Of a DNA stretch of 64,000 bases, positions 1 to 12,165 are shown one piece after another. The translations under genes and the position numbers were made by a program. Source of the stretch: Campanula takesimana. Taxonomy: Eukaryota > Streptophyta > Magnoliopsida > Asterales > Campanulaceae. How positions within the stretch are numbered: position 1 is the first letter of the stretch; every line of letters begins with the position of its first letter. Location of the stretch: contig JAOWBW010000006.1 in NCBI GenBank assembly GCA_026119855.1, positions 620,001 to 684,000 of the forward strand, read 5' to 3'. Under the pieces are notes generated by a model, which was not told the origin of the DNA, did not search any database, and saw nothing but the letters and a program-made list of their open reading frames with translations.

Positions 1-61
1 ATTTTGATATGAGCTTCTATTGTAGTATGGCCCATACTACAATAGAAGCCCATATCAAAAT
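1..61. repeat. Near-perfect hairpin at window edge
   Basis: Bases 1-30 and 32-61 are reverse complements with a single mismatch and a one-base loop. The arms may continue to the left of the window. It could be the tip of a MITE or foldback element, or a small-RNA-producing hairpin; nothing in the sequence decides this. A short motif just to its right (TTTCTCAACTAACA, near 61) recurs near 155. Confidence 0.85.
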
Positions 62-348
62 TTTCTCAACTAACATATGCCCATACTGTATGGGCTTTCG
101 GATCTCACTTGGGTTTTTATGGAGAAATGACCTGGTTGGAGGGGCCTTGTGGAATTTTCTCAACTAACAGATGCCTTCTGGAGGTAAAAGCCTCGTTATT
201 TGCTGAATGATGCTTTTCTGAGTCGTCAAATGACTTTGGTTCTATTTTCTTAGAGATACTGTTCAATTGGGCGAGCTTTTGCTAAACTTGGTTGCTCACC
301 CCTTAACAAGGCATTTTAATTAATGGGAGGAAGGCCCAATTCAATTCG

Positions 349-1619
349 GGGCAAACGACAAAGTAGGGTAACGTATTATAGTGTTTGTTACTATTAATGC
401 AACATACTACCATTTGACATCTTAATGAAATGTACTTTACCATTTGTTACATATAATGGAACGCTTCCTAACGACGTTAGAAAAGATAACTCTAATGTCA
501 ACAAAATAAGAAAAAGACTAACACCCGTTAAATACAATGAACATTTGTTAGCCTATTTAACGGATTTGGGTAGTCGTCTTCCTTACATCTCACGATTCTC
601 CGTACGCCACCAATCACCACCGGTCCTCCACACACCAACACAAATCACCACCCATCTCTGCACTCAACCACCAACCACCATAGATCTACCCTTTCTTGTC
701 GTCACTCAAACGCAACCCTTCTTTACCTTCAACAATTTCGTCGCCGATTACCATCAAGCTCCAGCCCCCGTTTGTCGCCTCTCTTCTCCGGCGAGCATCC
801 CTTTGGTCCAGATTTTCCGGCCTTCTTCTCTAATAAAAAATTTCAATATACCAGCAAGGAGCACATAAGAGCAAAGGGCTCTTGGAGGCACTCCACCAAA
901 ATTGCAGGTACCTTCTTCCCATTCAACAATTCGTCCCTGATCACCATCAACCTCTAGCCCCTGTTCATCTTCCCTCTTCTTCGGCGAGCATCCTCTTCTA
1001 CCCTTTTTCCCATCTTCTTCGGTCCTTCTCCCCGGGCAAAATCGATTTGGTCAAACAAAAATCGATTTGGGTATTCGATTTTGGCTCCAACCCAAAATCG
1101 GAAACCAAATCAAACAAAAACCAACAGAAGGACATACCCAGGAGAATAATTGGGTTCGATTTTGGTCAACAACACCTCATAATGTTTTATTCAATTTCGG
1201 GTTTAAAATTCCAGATTCTAGGGTTGGATTTGATTGAATATTGGTTTGATTGGAAATTTCCAGATCTAAGGATCAATTTGGTTTTAATTTAGGGGTTTGA
1301 TTACGGGTTTGATTTTGAGTTTTGTTTTTGGGTTTGATTTCAAATTTTCTAGGTTCATCCACCATGTATTTGGTTTGAAATTGGAAAAATTGCAAGTGTA
1401 GAGATGAAATGAGGTTGAAGATGAAGGGGACGTTATTTCTTTAACGATTGTTAGTTTTTTCAACGATTGGGTTCATTTCATTAATAAAATTTAACGTCAT
1501 CCGACTTAGTTACATTATTTGTAACCCGGCTTATAAGTACATTTCATTATGTTGTTAAAGGAAAGTATGTTACTTTTGGTGTAATTGAAAGTGTAGTACA
1601 TGCCATTGGTTTGTAATTA
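349..1619. mobile_element. Degenerate long-TIR (Mutator-like) element
   Basis: The left end starts GGGCAAACGAC, the same terminus seen at the right end of the element at 52971-53875. The sequence around 360-500 (TGTACTTTACCATTTGTTAC and on) is matched in inverted orientation, with many mismatches, at about 1490-1600. The right tip is decayed, so the end is approximate. The flanks TTCAATTCG (340-348) and CTCAATTCT (near 1620) could be a decayed 9-bp duplication. The interior (600-1300) is rich in CACC/ATCACC and then in pyrimidines, like a captured 5' leader. Its open frames show no domain I recognise and are probably non-coding. Confidence 0.5.
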
Positions 1620-3411
1620 TCTCAATTCTATCCCGGCTTACACTTGTTGGGCATGCCTTTTGGGTCGTTTTCGAGTTTCTGATAGCATCAGCATTTACAT
1701 GAAGCTGAAATGGGGAAACTTAAAGCTGAGCCCGTCTCAGCCTTTATGTTAGTTTAGCTGAGTTAAAGAAACCTGAAACATAAATAATTATTACAGTAAG
1801 TTTTTTTTTTTTTTTTTTTTTTTTTTAATGCTGATTGTGTCTGACAAGCTTTTGCATCCCATTTGCTCATCCCACACATTTGCTGGTAATAACTGCTGCC
1901 TTTCCAGTCAAACAAAAGACTTTTAGGCATATACTCCCTCCGTTTCAAATTACCTGTCGCTTTAGGAGTAAAAAATTGTTTCAAAATATCTGTCGCTTTA
2001 CTATTATCACTACACTTTTACCCTTTTGTCTACCCTTATTAATGATGGTGAAAGTATCTCTCATGCAAGCATTTAATCACCTAGAAAGTTGAATTATTTA
2101 GGGGCAAATAGGTCTTCTTAACATGCATTAATTACATTTCTTAATATGTGTGAAAAAGTCTAAAGCGACAGATATTTTGAAACGGAGGGAGTAAGAAACA
2201 TGCATTTATGAAACACAAAAATGTATGCTATGCATAATTTTCAAACACATGGCTGATATTGCTGGACTTACCCTTATGACATTGCAGAAGGGTCTGAAGC
2301 TAGTTTTAGATTCAGCAGAAGAGGTTGTTGATTTCACTTTCCAAAGTTGCTTCCAAGTTGACCAACTTGATTTCTGAACGGGTGCCAACACCAATCTTAG
2401 CAGTTTTTTTTTTTTTTTTTTTTTTTTTTTGTGTATGTGTGTGTGTGGGTGAAATTGGTTGCAAAGTTGAATTATTATAAAAGACCATGAGATTTTGTCT
2501 AGAAGAAATTTATTTGTTTAATGCCATTTATATCTGATTACATGTCTTTTGCCCACTGTAGGTACACCTGTTACTGTTACTCATTCCGGAATGCTTCATG
2601 TTCCTGTTACTGCAGACATAACACACTGTTCGCATCTTTAGTGTGGCCAAATTTCCTCCCGCTCTACACCTTTAAATATTGCAGATTTTATACAAGGAAT
2701 CCTCTTTTGTTCAAAAAGAGGATTACACTGACCCAATATAACATAAGCAGCAAAGAACAACTAAAGGGAAGTGGAGTTCAGGTCTCAGGATGCCTGCAAC
2801 AAGTTATCTCCTTGACCCAGTCACTGGCACTAAGTTGTTCAATACTGGCCTTCAGTACAGAATTCGGGGGAAAGCTTACTGGCTGCACTAATACAAGACC
2901 TAGTATTGCGGTTCAGTGATGCAGATAATGAAACCAGCAAACAGCTCTGCACTAATTCAAGACCTAGCCACAATTTTGCCTGGCCAGCACAACATCCATC
3001 TTTAGTGAACGTAAACCTTTCTCTCCATATGTAAGCATTTTCAGGGAAGTGAATGGTTTCTGCAGTACTTTAGTGATAATGGAGAAGATTGATTGTGCCA
3101 TCAGTTCCATCATTAACTAGATTTGAGCTTAACTAATTTTTCTCGTAATGTATTCCCTCTTTATCCTTTAAATCTTTGACCCTTTTCCCATGAGTTCTTC
3201 CATTTTGTTAAAGACATTTTGTTTAAGCATTCCTATTATTGAAGCTATTATACTGTTTGCAGGCCCTCCGTTTCAGCTCAACTCTTCGCCTCCAACAGCA
3301 GCTGGGAAGGTGGAGAAGGAATATGCGTAATGCCGGGGTTCCATATGTTTCTGAACCTGTGTCTTCAATTGAGCAACGTCCCCCCAGATTTTCAAGTCCG
3401 GCTAACCAAGC
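1620..3411 (+). pseudogene. Left part of a disrupted, unidentified gene
   Basis: I do not recognise this gene. Several short plus-strand stretches look coding and are bounded by splice-like sequence: about 1690-1760, about 2230-2395 (a helix-like stretch rich in Leu, Val and Glu), about 2780-2900, and 3262 onward, which follows a clear acceptor (TTTGCAG, 3255-3261). Their frames do not join, which suggests an old pseudogene rather than a live gene. The last stretch runs into the CAAGC target duplication (3407-3411), where the gypsy element inserted. The matching right side resumes at 21652. Poly-T tracts near 1801-1826 and 2403-2430 and a MITE (1934-2191) lie within it. Confidence 0.4.
1934..2191. 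mobile_element. Stowaway-type MITE
   Basis: Its inverted ends read CTCCCTCCGTTTCA and TGAAACGGAGGGAG, followed by matching subterminal sequence (TGTCGCTTTA / TAAAGCGACAG). A TA flanks it on both sides (1932-1933 and 2192-2193), the target duplication of Tc1/mariner-derived Stowaway MITEs. It has no coding capacity. Confidence 0.93.
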
Positions 3412-3795
3412 TGATGGAGATGAAGCTCCAGCAACATAAACAAGTTTTTGGTTTTAATTGGTAATTTCTTATTAAAATATCAATATGTTTAGTTGCAATT
3501 TTGTTAGTAGAATAATTCTAGCAGTAGGCCCAAGTCTTGTTTCCTTAATGCACTAGGATTAATCTTGTTTCCAGGATTGATCTTGTTTCCTTTTCCTTTA
3601 TTAAGTAGAGTCCTTAGTTGCTTAGGATTTCATTATTAAGTAGGAGTCTTTAGTTAGGTATAAATAGGAGCTTTTTATATTGCTTAAAGGGAGACGTTTT
3701 ATGAATAAAAGGTTTTTGCCTTATCTTTGTTGTCTTCCGGGTATTCTTAGAATCAACGGACTTCAGCTACTTTCTTGTTACGCTTCGCTGCATCA
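3412..3795 (+). repeat. 5' LTR of the outer gypsy element
   Basis: The LTR starts TGATGGAG and ends GCATCA, and matches 21267-21651 almost exactly. A likely TATA box (TATAAATA, 3659-3666) sits in the second half. It lacks four-base and five-base segments relative to the 3' copy or carries the converse. Confidence 0.95.
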
Positions 3796-3797
3796 GT

Positions 3798-3812
3798 TGG
3801 TATTCAGAGACC
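3798..3812 (+). other. Primer-binding site (tRNA-Met type)
   Basis: TGGTATTCAGAGACC lies two bases after the LTR. It resembles the common plant initiator-tRNA-Met site (TGGTATCAGAGC) with one extra T. Confidence 0.75.
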
Positions 3813-3830
3813 AGGTGACACTCCTTCCTC

Positions 3831-6633
3831 ATGCCGCCTCGACGTGATCAGCAAAACAACGCCGACCAGCGTATGGATGCATTGGCCCAGCAACTAGCTG
3901 CTGTCCAACTGCAGCAGGAACAAATCCTGGAACTCCTCAACAACCAACGCAACGTAGAGCGAGAACAAGCGCATCGCGAACTTCGCCACATCCGTGGCGA
4001 TCACCCCCACCCCCTCCACCATGAACTGTCTTCATCGGATGATGATGTGATGGTAGACAACCCTTTTGCAGCCTTACACCCTCACGCTGACCATCGCGGA
4101 GAGGACTCCCGTCGCTGGGAATCCGGTTTTAAGCTGGAGATTCCTACCTTCGATGGCGGCCTTAATCCTGATGAGTTTTTGGATTGGTTAGTCCCGGTGG
4201 AAGAAATTCTGGATTTTAAAGAAGTCCCTGCCAACCGCCGTGTCCCTCTCGTATGCACTCGTTTTCGCAGCAGTGCAGCAGCTTGGTGGCATCAAACGAA
4301 ATCTATCCGTGGACGTCAGGGAAAACAAAAGATTACTACATGGGAAAAATTTACAAAACACTTGCAAGCTGCCTTCTTGCCATATAATTACACAAGGACT
4401 CTTTATCAGCGACTTCAAAATCTCCGCCAAGGCATGCGTTCAGTTGATGCTTATACACAGGAGTTCTATCAGTTGCTCGTGCGGAACGAACTTGTTGAAA
4501 CAAATGATCAGTTAGTTTCATGCTATATTGGGGGTCTTCGTCTTCCATTCCAAGATGCATTAAACTTGTTCTCACCCGTAAATGTCTCTGCAGCTCATCA
4601 AAGAGCACTGCTTCTCGAAAGGCAGTTTGCCCGTCGCCCATCTGGTGTATTCCCTTCTGTGTCTAGTCGTCCTGTCCAGCCTTCTAGCTCCGACACTAAT
4701 ACACCTCCAAGTCGTAACCCAGCCCAACCGACTCCAACTCGCACAACAAGCACGAGCGGAGGCCCTTCATTTACCCGATCAGGCCAGTGCTTCGCTTGCG
4801 GTGAATATGGTCATCACCAGGCTACGTGCCCCAAGGCTGGAAGCGCTCGTGGGCTCTTATTAGATGACACTACTCCAGATAACTACTCTGATCCTCCAGT
4901 CTATGACGATGAGAGAACTGAGCATGTGCAAGAAGAATACTTAACAGGAGATATAGGTACTGCATTAGTCATTCGTCACACTTGTTTGACACCTCGCACC
5001 ACCGAGGACGACATCCAACGACACAATCTCTTCGAATCAACATGCACTATTAATGGAAAAGTATGTCGATTTATAATTGATTCTGGGTCTTGTGAGAATG
5101 TTATTTCAGCGGACGCGGTTGGAAAATTATCTCTATCTTCTGAGGTTCATCCACAACCTTATAGTTTGGCATGGCTACAAAAAGGCAACCATGTCACTGT
5201 CAATCGTCGTGTTTTGGTGAAATTTTCTATTGGAAACAAGTACGAGGATTCCGTATGGTGTGACATTGTACCTATGGATGCTTGTCATATCTTATTAGGT
5301 CGTCCGTGGCAGTTTGATCGTGGCGTAGTCCATGATGGGCGGAAGAATACATATTCCTTCATCTTTTCTGGGCAAAAACTAGTTCTCGTGCCTTCTACTC
5401 CTTCGGTTCCGCCACCACGTCGGGAAGCACCTATACTTGTCCTTCAGCGTGCGGATTTTCTTCGAGAGCTACGAGAAGCCCCTTTTGCCCTTGTCTTAAT
5501 TGCTTACGATGTGTCTTCCTCTATAGACGCTCCACCACAGATGTCTCCTCTTCTCCAAGAATTCTCCGACGTTTTTTCAGTAGATTTGCCTTCAGGATTA
5601 CCACCCCTACGCGACATTCAACATAAAATTGACTTAATCCTTGGAGCTCCATTACCTAATCGGCCACACTACAGAATGAGTCCCACCGAACATGAGGAAC
5701 TCCGTCGACAAGTTAAAGAACTAATTCACAAAGGCTATATTCGTGAAAGTCTTAGTCCATGTGCAGTACCGGCTTTACTTATTCCTAAACCGGATGGCTC
5801 TTGGCGAATGTGTTTGGATAGTCGGGCCATAAACAAAATAACTGTTCGGTACCATTTTCCAATTCCTCGTTTAGATGACCTGTTGGATCAACTAAGTGGT
5901 GCTACTAATTTTAGTAAACTAGACTTGAAGAGTGGGTATCACCAGATTCGTATCCAGCCTGGGGATGAATGGAAAACAACATTTAAAACTCGAGAAGGCC
6001 TTTTTTAGTGGTTAGTTATGCCGTTTGGTCTCTCTAACGCGCCGAGCACTTTTATGCGGGTTATGAACCAGGCGTTGCGCCCCCTTATTGGTTCATGTGT
6101 CGTCGTTTATTTTGATGACATCTTGGTTTTCAGTAAGTCCCATGAAGATCATTTACAAAACCTCTGTGCCGTGTTGCTTATTCTCCGCAAGGAAAATTTT
6201 TTCGCAGCACCATCCAAATGCCACTTCATGACTAATTCAGTTCTTTTTTTTGGGTTATCGCATCTCTGCAGCTGGAATCAGTGTTGATGAATCAAAAATT
6301 GCTGCTATATTTGATTGGCCAACACCTTCTACTTTCATGGAAGCCCGCAATTTTCATGGCCTGGCCTCTTTTTATCGAAGGTTTATTTCTCATTTTAGTG
6401 GAATTATGACCCCAATTACAGATTCCCTCCATGGGAAAGTCTTTCATTGGAGTCCAGCCGCAGATAAAGCCTTTAGTCTCATTAAGACAAAGCTGACCCA
6501 AGCACCTGCTTTGGTTCTACCTGATTTCTCTACCCCTTTTGAATTACATTGCGATGCTTGCAAGGTCGGTATCGGCGCTGTTCTGAATCAAGGTGGTCGG
6601 CATGTTGCTTATTTTAGTGAAAAAGTAACTGGT
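3831..6633 (+). pseudogene. gag-pro-RT-RNase H, first part of gypsy polyprotein
   Basis: The frame opens at 3831, after the primer-binding site. It encodes a gag with an early Gln-rich coiled-coil-like segment and a zinc knuckle of the form CX2CX4HX4C (about residues 320-333). An aspartic protease with the DSG triad follows (about residue 417), then reverse transcriptase with its FDD catalytic motif (near 6109-6120), and then the start of RNase H. A TAG stop at 6006-6008 replaces one codon within RT, and a one-base shift at the T-run 6244-6251 moves the frame. The RNase H domain breaks off at 6633, inside the CTGGT duplicated by the inner element, and resumes at 19744. The domain order is typical of Ty3/gypsy elements. 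This copy is inactive. Confidence 0.93.
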
Positions 6634-7411
6634 TGTAAGGATCCCGCCCCGCGCGGAAAACGCGACGAGTATGGGGGCGAAACGCCAAACACGGTTAACA
6701 CGCCAAAAATAACGGAGTCGCCACATTTGTTAATTATTTAACCCAACAAATGGAAAGGTTGGAGATTCTATTAGTTCGGAGGTCAGGTTACGTCTTGGGA
6801 AGAGTTTCACGTCACCCAAGCCACCGCGGACAAAGCCGAGTCTCCCACGTGTTTGTTGACCAAAATGTGCAAGTGTGTGTGCGCAGTGGCGAAGCCAGGA
6901 TTCGGGAGAAAGGGGGTCGAAAATTTACCTAAAAAAAATTTCCACGTGATAATACAAACTGAATTTCACTAATGTAAACTTCATTATAAGGTAAAAAATG
7001 AATATAAGGTAAAAAATGAAGTAGGATGCAATACATTATATATGCGACAAATTCTGTTTGCACAACCTCGTACATCCTGGATTTCGAACCGCATGTGTCT
7101 GAGCTCGGTAGGACCCACAAAAAATTGAAATCAATTTAGCCGCACAGATGATGAGCTCGCCTATGTGGCCTTGATCAGAGCCGTTGGGTGGAGGGTGGAG
7201 CTAATTTGGGTGGAGCGGTTCCGGGTCCGTACATCCTCATCTTGCTTGGTAAATGGCTCTTTAGAATTGGAAACAATGATCACAATTGTTGGCCAAGATT
7301 CATTTGTTGTACTTAAAGTTGTAAAATAATGTTTATTTATGATTCTAATCTGAATTACATAGTAAATGACAAAATGAATTGGGACGGAAGAAATACATTA
7401 TTATTTTTTTC

Positions 7412-7460
7412 GTCTCAATTAAAACTACACACTTTCGAATTGTGTAGTTTTAATTGAGAC
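7412..7460. repeat. 20-bp perfect hairpin inside hAT element
   Basis: The arms 7412-7431 and 7441-7460 are exact reverse complements around a nine-base loop. A Stowaway-like end (GGGACGGAAG, 7381-7390) lies just to the left, so it may be a relic of a second small element. Confidence 0.9.
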
Positions 7461-7630
7461 CTAAAACTACAAATTAATTAAGTTTTGAGAAAAAAAAAAT
7501 GGTCAATGTATTAGTAACAACTATAAAAATATTAATTTAAGTTATTAGCATACGTTTTTTTTTTTTTTTTTTAAATCACTTGATCGCGACCCACAATCAC
7601 AATTAAGTGCAAAGTTTAAACTGGAAAAGT

Positions 7631-7750
7631 AGATCCCATCATGGAAATCTCGAACCCTAATTCACTCAAAAACACAAATATGTAACCATTAGATCCCATC
7701 ATGGAAATCTCGAACCCTAATTCACTCAAAAACACAAATATGTAACCATT
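7631..7750. repeat. Perfect 2 x 60-bp tandem duplication
   Basis: Bases 7631-7690 and 7691-7750 are identical. The repeat lies 60 bases upstream of the captured ATG at 7810, in the position of a promoter or leader. Confidence 0.97.
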
Positions 7751-7809
7751 TGCTATTATATACTCCATACAAATGGAATTTCAAAATTGAATCATCTCAC
7801 TTGCAAACC

Positions 7810-7846
7810 ATGGCTGTATCCCTTGCTCCGCCTTCTTCTCTTCAAG
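7810..7846 (+). pseudogene. Captured first-exon fragment of a host gene
   Basis: An ATG in good plant context (AACCATGGC) starts 12 codons rich in Ala, Ser, Pro and Leu, then an AAG|GTTCGT splice-donor-like junction at 7846/7847. The stretch resembles the start of a plastid-targeted protein. No further exon follows before the element ends, so it would be a captured fragment and not a working gene. The donor gene is unknown. Confidence 0.4.
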
Positions 7847-9830
7847 GTTCGTAACTGCGTCTGGTGTGTATTTTAGATTTAGATTTTACCCTTTCAATTT
7901 TTATTTTCTAGATTGACACCAACAATTCTAAACTTTCAAATAACCCCAATTCTACTTAAAGAAGGGGGTCAAATTAGAAATATATTGAAAAAAATATTTT
8001 GCAAGAAGAGGGTCAGATTTTATGAAATTTACAAATTTACCCTAGATTCAAAAATTATTTACAAACTCACCACTAGTAATTTTTTATTTTTTTTAAAACA
8101 TGGGGGGTCAACCGACCCCTTTCTCATGTGCCTAGCCTTGCCACTGTGTGTGCGTGTGTGTTTGAAAATGGGAGAAACTGACTTTTAACAGAAATCAGTT
8201 AGAAACTTAACAAGGAAGGTTTATTTTGCAATCAGTTTAACAAAAAGGGGTAAAACTGGAAAAAAGTGCTCCCTGCCCAAACTAGCCGTATGGCTGGTTT
8301 AAACCATCCGTACGGCTCGTTTGGCCGTCCTAGGTTTTTTACAGATTTATCAGAAACAGTCCAGTTTCAAACAGAAACAGAGCATTCTGTTGAAACTGGA
8401 CAGAATTGTGACTTTTCAATTAGGGTTGGATCAAAATTTGGATGGTAAAGATTGAGACTTTACCACCCAAACTTGATCATCATAACATAAATAAGCTTAA
8501 ACATCATAAATATGCAAGGGCTCTCTCCATATGTGCAATGGATCATCAAGCCAAAAGTAAAGACATAAATATAAATTGCATAAATCATAACAAGCCTTAG
8601 GTTATTCCTTTGGTTTAGAACCCACAATCATGCATAAAACATGAAGGGCACCATGGATCAAGGCTTGGTTCCAATTCATATAATTTGCAAGAAATGTAAA
8701 GACATTAATTAAATTGACATAAATATAACAAGCCTTGATCATCTTGGTTTGAACCCACAATCATGCATAAAACATGAAGGGCACCATTGATACTCCAAGG
8801 CTTGGATCACATTTGTATGATTGCATAAATTAAATGACATGAATTAAAAGACATTAAATAAAGAAATAAATAAAAATAGAAGAGGAGATGAAGAGAAGGT
8901 GAGACAAAGATTCAATCTTTAAGCAAGCTTGGGGTAAATCATTAATTGATTGACCCAAGTTTGCTTCTTCCTTCACTTAGGGATCATGGACCCTAAGCTT
9001 TCACTTAATCATGGTTTGATCATTGTGTTTTCTTTTGGATTAGATGGGACTTTAAAGATAAGAGAGATACTACTCTTGGTAGTTCTTCACCATTATCTAA
9101 AGTGAGCCATAATCTATCACAACGAAAATTAATCAATTTTGATGAGAGGAGAATTTTGGAGAGTAACTTTGCTATCCAAAAATTCTTGTCCCAATGAGAG
9201 AGGATGACCTCTCTATTTATAGGGGAAAATGTTTCATTTTAGTCCTTCAACTATGGGCTTGGGCACCAAGCAAAAGGGAGATATTTTCACTTTAATCCCT
9301 CAATTATTGTCTTGTGACTTGCTTAGGGGCTAAGCAAAATAAGGATATTCTTTGGATATTCTTGGAGCATAAATTGGATCCTTTGGATATTCTTTGAGCA
9401 TAAATTGGATCATTTGGATATTCTTTTAGCATAAATTGAATATTCTTGTGAAGTCCTTTTAAGCTTTTAAGGAATAATTCCAAAGTCCTGACTCTCTGAA
9501 AATTACCAGAAGGTCCCTCCCTTTCCAAAATAATTCCGTTAATGCCTAAAATACCCTTTGAACATTATAATGACCCAATTAAATCCCAAATTACCCCTTA
9601 ATTCCAAAATTTGATTATTTAAGGATAGTATTCCGGATCGGGGTAGTTACGGAGCCCCTCGGCAACGGCGCTTTTGGAGAAAGCGGGGTTGTCGACAAAA
9701 GAAGGAATCCCGATCCAGTGAGATACCAAGATGGTGACCAAAGGTGGTCAAGTGGCTGGACCCTTATCTTTAAAGGATTCCTACGTATCCCTATCCGAGG
9801 GAATCAAGCCAGTCGTTGTTCTAATGAGAG

Positions 9831-10860
9831 AGTTTAAGGCTACTCGAACCTATAAGCATCCCAATCCGATGGGAGGACGGCTTGGTCGATTTGGGCGAGA
9901 GGGTTTAAGGCTACTCAAACCTATAGGCATCCCAATCCGATGGGAGGACGGCTTGGCCGATTTGGGTGAGAGATTCTAAGGCTACTCAAACCTATAAGCA
10001 TCCCATTTTGATGGGAGGATGGCATAGCCGATTTGGGTGAGAGATTCTAAGGCTACTCAAACCTATAAGCATCCCATTTTGATGGGAGGACGGCATAGCC
10101 GATTTGGGTGAAAGATTCTAAGGCTACTTAAACTTATAAGCATCCCATTTTGATGGGAGGACGGCATAGCCGATTTGAGTGAGAGATTCTAAGGCTACTC
10201 AAACCTATACGCATCCCAATCCGATGGAAGGACGGCTTGGCCGATTTGGGTGAGAGATTCTAAGGCTACTCAAACCTATAAGCATCCCATTTTGATGGGA
10301 GGACGGCATAGCCGATTTGGGTAAGAGATTCTAAGGCTACTCAAACCTATAGGCATCCCAATCCGATGGGAGGACGGCTTGGCCGATTTGGGCGAGAGAT
10401 TCTAAGGCTACTCAAACCTATAAGCATCCCATTTTGATGAGAGGACGGCATAGCCGATTTGGGTGTGAGATTCTAAGGCTACTCAAACCTATAAGCATCC
10501 CATTTTGATGGGAGGACAGCATAGCCGATTTGGGTGAGAGATTCTAAGGCTACTCAAACCTATAGGCATCCCAATCCGATGGGAGGACGGCTTGGCCGAT
10601 TTGGGCGAGAGATTCTAAGGCTACTCAAACCTATAAGCATCCCATTTTTATGGGAGGACGTCATAGCCGATTTGGGTGAGAGATTCTAAGGCTACTCAAA
10701 CCTATAAGCATCCCATTTTGATGGGAGGACAGCTTAGCCGATTTGGGTGAGAGATTCTAAGGCTACACAAACCTATAAGCATCCCATCTTGATGGGAGGA
10801 CGGCATAGCCGATTTGGGTGAGAGATTCTAAGGCTACTCAAACCTATATGCCTTAGGTGG
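9831..10860. repeat. 71-bp tandem array, about 14-15 copies
   Basis: A 71-bp unit repeats with a regular period (for example, starts at 9971 and 10042). Each unit contains AAGGCTACTCAAACCTATA, a short CATCCC...GGGAGG inverted motif and CCGATTTGGG. Two interleaved variants occur, one with AATCCGAT and GGCTTGGCC, the other with ATTTTGAT and GGCATAGCC. Reading frames across it only reflect the repeat. Confidence 0.97.
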
Positions 10861-11039
10861 ATATCCATTCATCCTTTCCTAAACAGGCATGGCTCAAAGG
10901 CCGGGCTTGGTCAACTTGGCCCTATTCGGAGGGGGTTGACTAAAGGGGGCTGGCATGGCTCAGAGGCTCAAATGATGGGCATGGCTTAGTGGTTGGGCTC
11001 GATTGACTATGCTCTATTAGGAGAGGGTCGATTCGAGGA

Positions 11040-12165
11040 TAACTGGCCTTACGTCCAACTGAGGACTGCCGTGACACATGGTCAGTTTGGTCAACTAAAT
11101 CTCATGGCGGAGGGTCGACAATACAAATGGGTCAACTAATCTCATGGCGGAGGGTCGACTACAAGGCTGGTCTTACGTCTCTCCGGACTGCCGTGACACA
11201 TTTGGTCAACTTTTCTCATGGCGGAGGGTTGACTACACAAACTGGCAAATTGGTCAACTTGGCTCTATGGGAGAGGGTTGACTAAATGATCGGACTTACG
11301 GAGGAATGCCGGGACAACAAAACCCAATGGTTTTACGTCATGCCGGACGGCCAAGGACGAATTTTACGGAACCTAATGGTCTTACGTCACGCCGGACGAC
11401 CAAAGGGCAAGTTTAACGAAGCCTAATGGTCTTACGTCACGCTGGACGGCCAAAGGGAAAATCTAACGAAACCTAATGGTCTTACGTCACGTTGGACGGC
11501 CAAAGGAGAAGTCATAACCTAATGGTCTTACGTCACACCGGACGGCCAAGGACAAGGGTCTCAACCTATAATGACTATTCTGAGTCAAGGTTTGACTTGG
11601 GTCAACTCCATCTTTGGGGATTTTGACGGAAAACTGGTCTTACGTCCGATTAAGGACTGCCGGGACACATTGATAGGTTTACTCTAACCTGGCCACTCTC
11701 GGGGACAAAGGTTCTCTTAACCTAATCATGACTATACTGGTCTTACGCCTCACCAAGGGCTGCCGGGACATATTGATAGGTTTTCTCTAACCTGGCCACT
11801 CTTGGGGACAAAGGTTTTCTTAACCTAATCATGACTATACTGGTCTTACGCCCTACCAAGGGCTGCCGAGTCAATTGAGTCAAATGGTCTTACGTCACGC
11901 TGGACTGCCGTCACAATGATAGGTTTTCCTAACCTGGCCACTCTCGGGGACAAAGGTTTTCTTAACCTAACATGCCTATACTGGTCTTACATCCCACCAA
12001 GGAATGCTAAGTCAATCAAGTCAAATGGTCTTACGTCACGCCAGACTGCCGTCACAATGATAGGATTTCCTAACCTGGCCACTCTCGGGGACAAAGGTTT
12101 TCTTAACCTAACATGCCTATACTGGTCTTACATCCTACCAAGGAATGCCAAGTCAATCATTGTTT
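11040..12165. repeat. Degenerate tandem repeats built on TGGTCTTACG
   Basis: Between 11040 and 11570, units of roughly 55-65 bp contain TGGTCTTACGTC followed by a GGACGGCCAA-like box. From about 11680 the unit grows to 103 and then about 141 bp and includes AACCTGGCCACTCTCGGGGA (near 11686, 11789, 11931 and 12072). This is a higher-order minisatellite in the interior of the inner LTR element. Confidence 0.9.

Larger units (their letters stand above)
6884..8146. mobile_element. Non-autonomous hAT element with captured exon
   Basis: The ends are CAGTGGCGAAGCCAGG and CCTAGCCTTGCCACTG, a common plant hAT terminus. A perfect eight-base duplication, TGTGTGCG, flanks it (6876-6883 and 8147-8154). 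The other LTR of the host element lacks it and preserves the empty site (near 18205-18215). No transposase is present. Inside are a hairpin (7412-7460), a perfect 60-bp tandem duplication (7631-7750) and a gene-start-like segment (7810-7846). Confidence 0.94.
6634..9651 (-). repeat. Left LTR of inner element (its 3' LTR), carrying a hAT insertion
   Basis: It matches 17961-19738 along its length except for the 1,263-bp hAT insertion (6884-8146) plus its 8-bp duplication, and lacks one extra GGATATTCTTTTAGCAT-type repeat unit present in the right copy. The outer right tip reads TTAC-G where the other LTR reads TTACA. A TATA-like motif for leftward transcription lies near 9213-9222 (TATAAATAG on the minus strand). 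A GC-rich paired motif, GCCGTATGGC and CCATCCGTACGG, occurs near 8283-8315. Confidence 0.92.

Noticed and set aside
425..1292. Frames of 147 and 136 codons near the left edge
   Set aside because: They lie within a long-TIR element, overlap in different frames, and show no recognisable domain.
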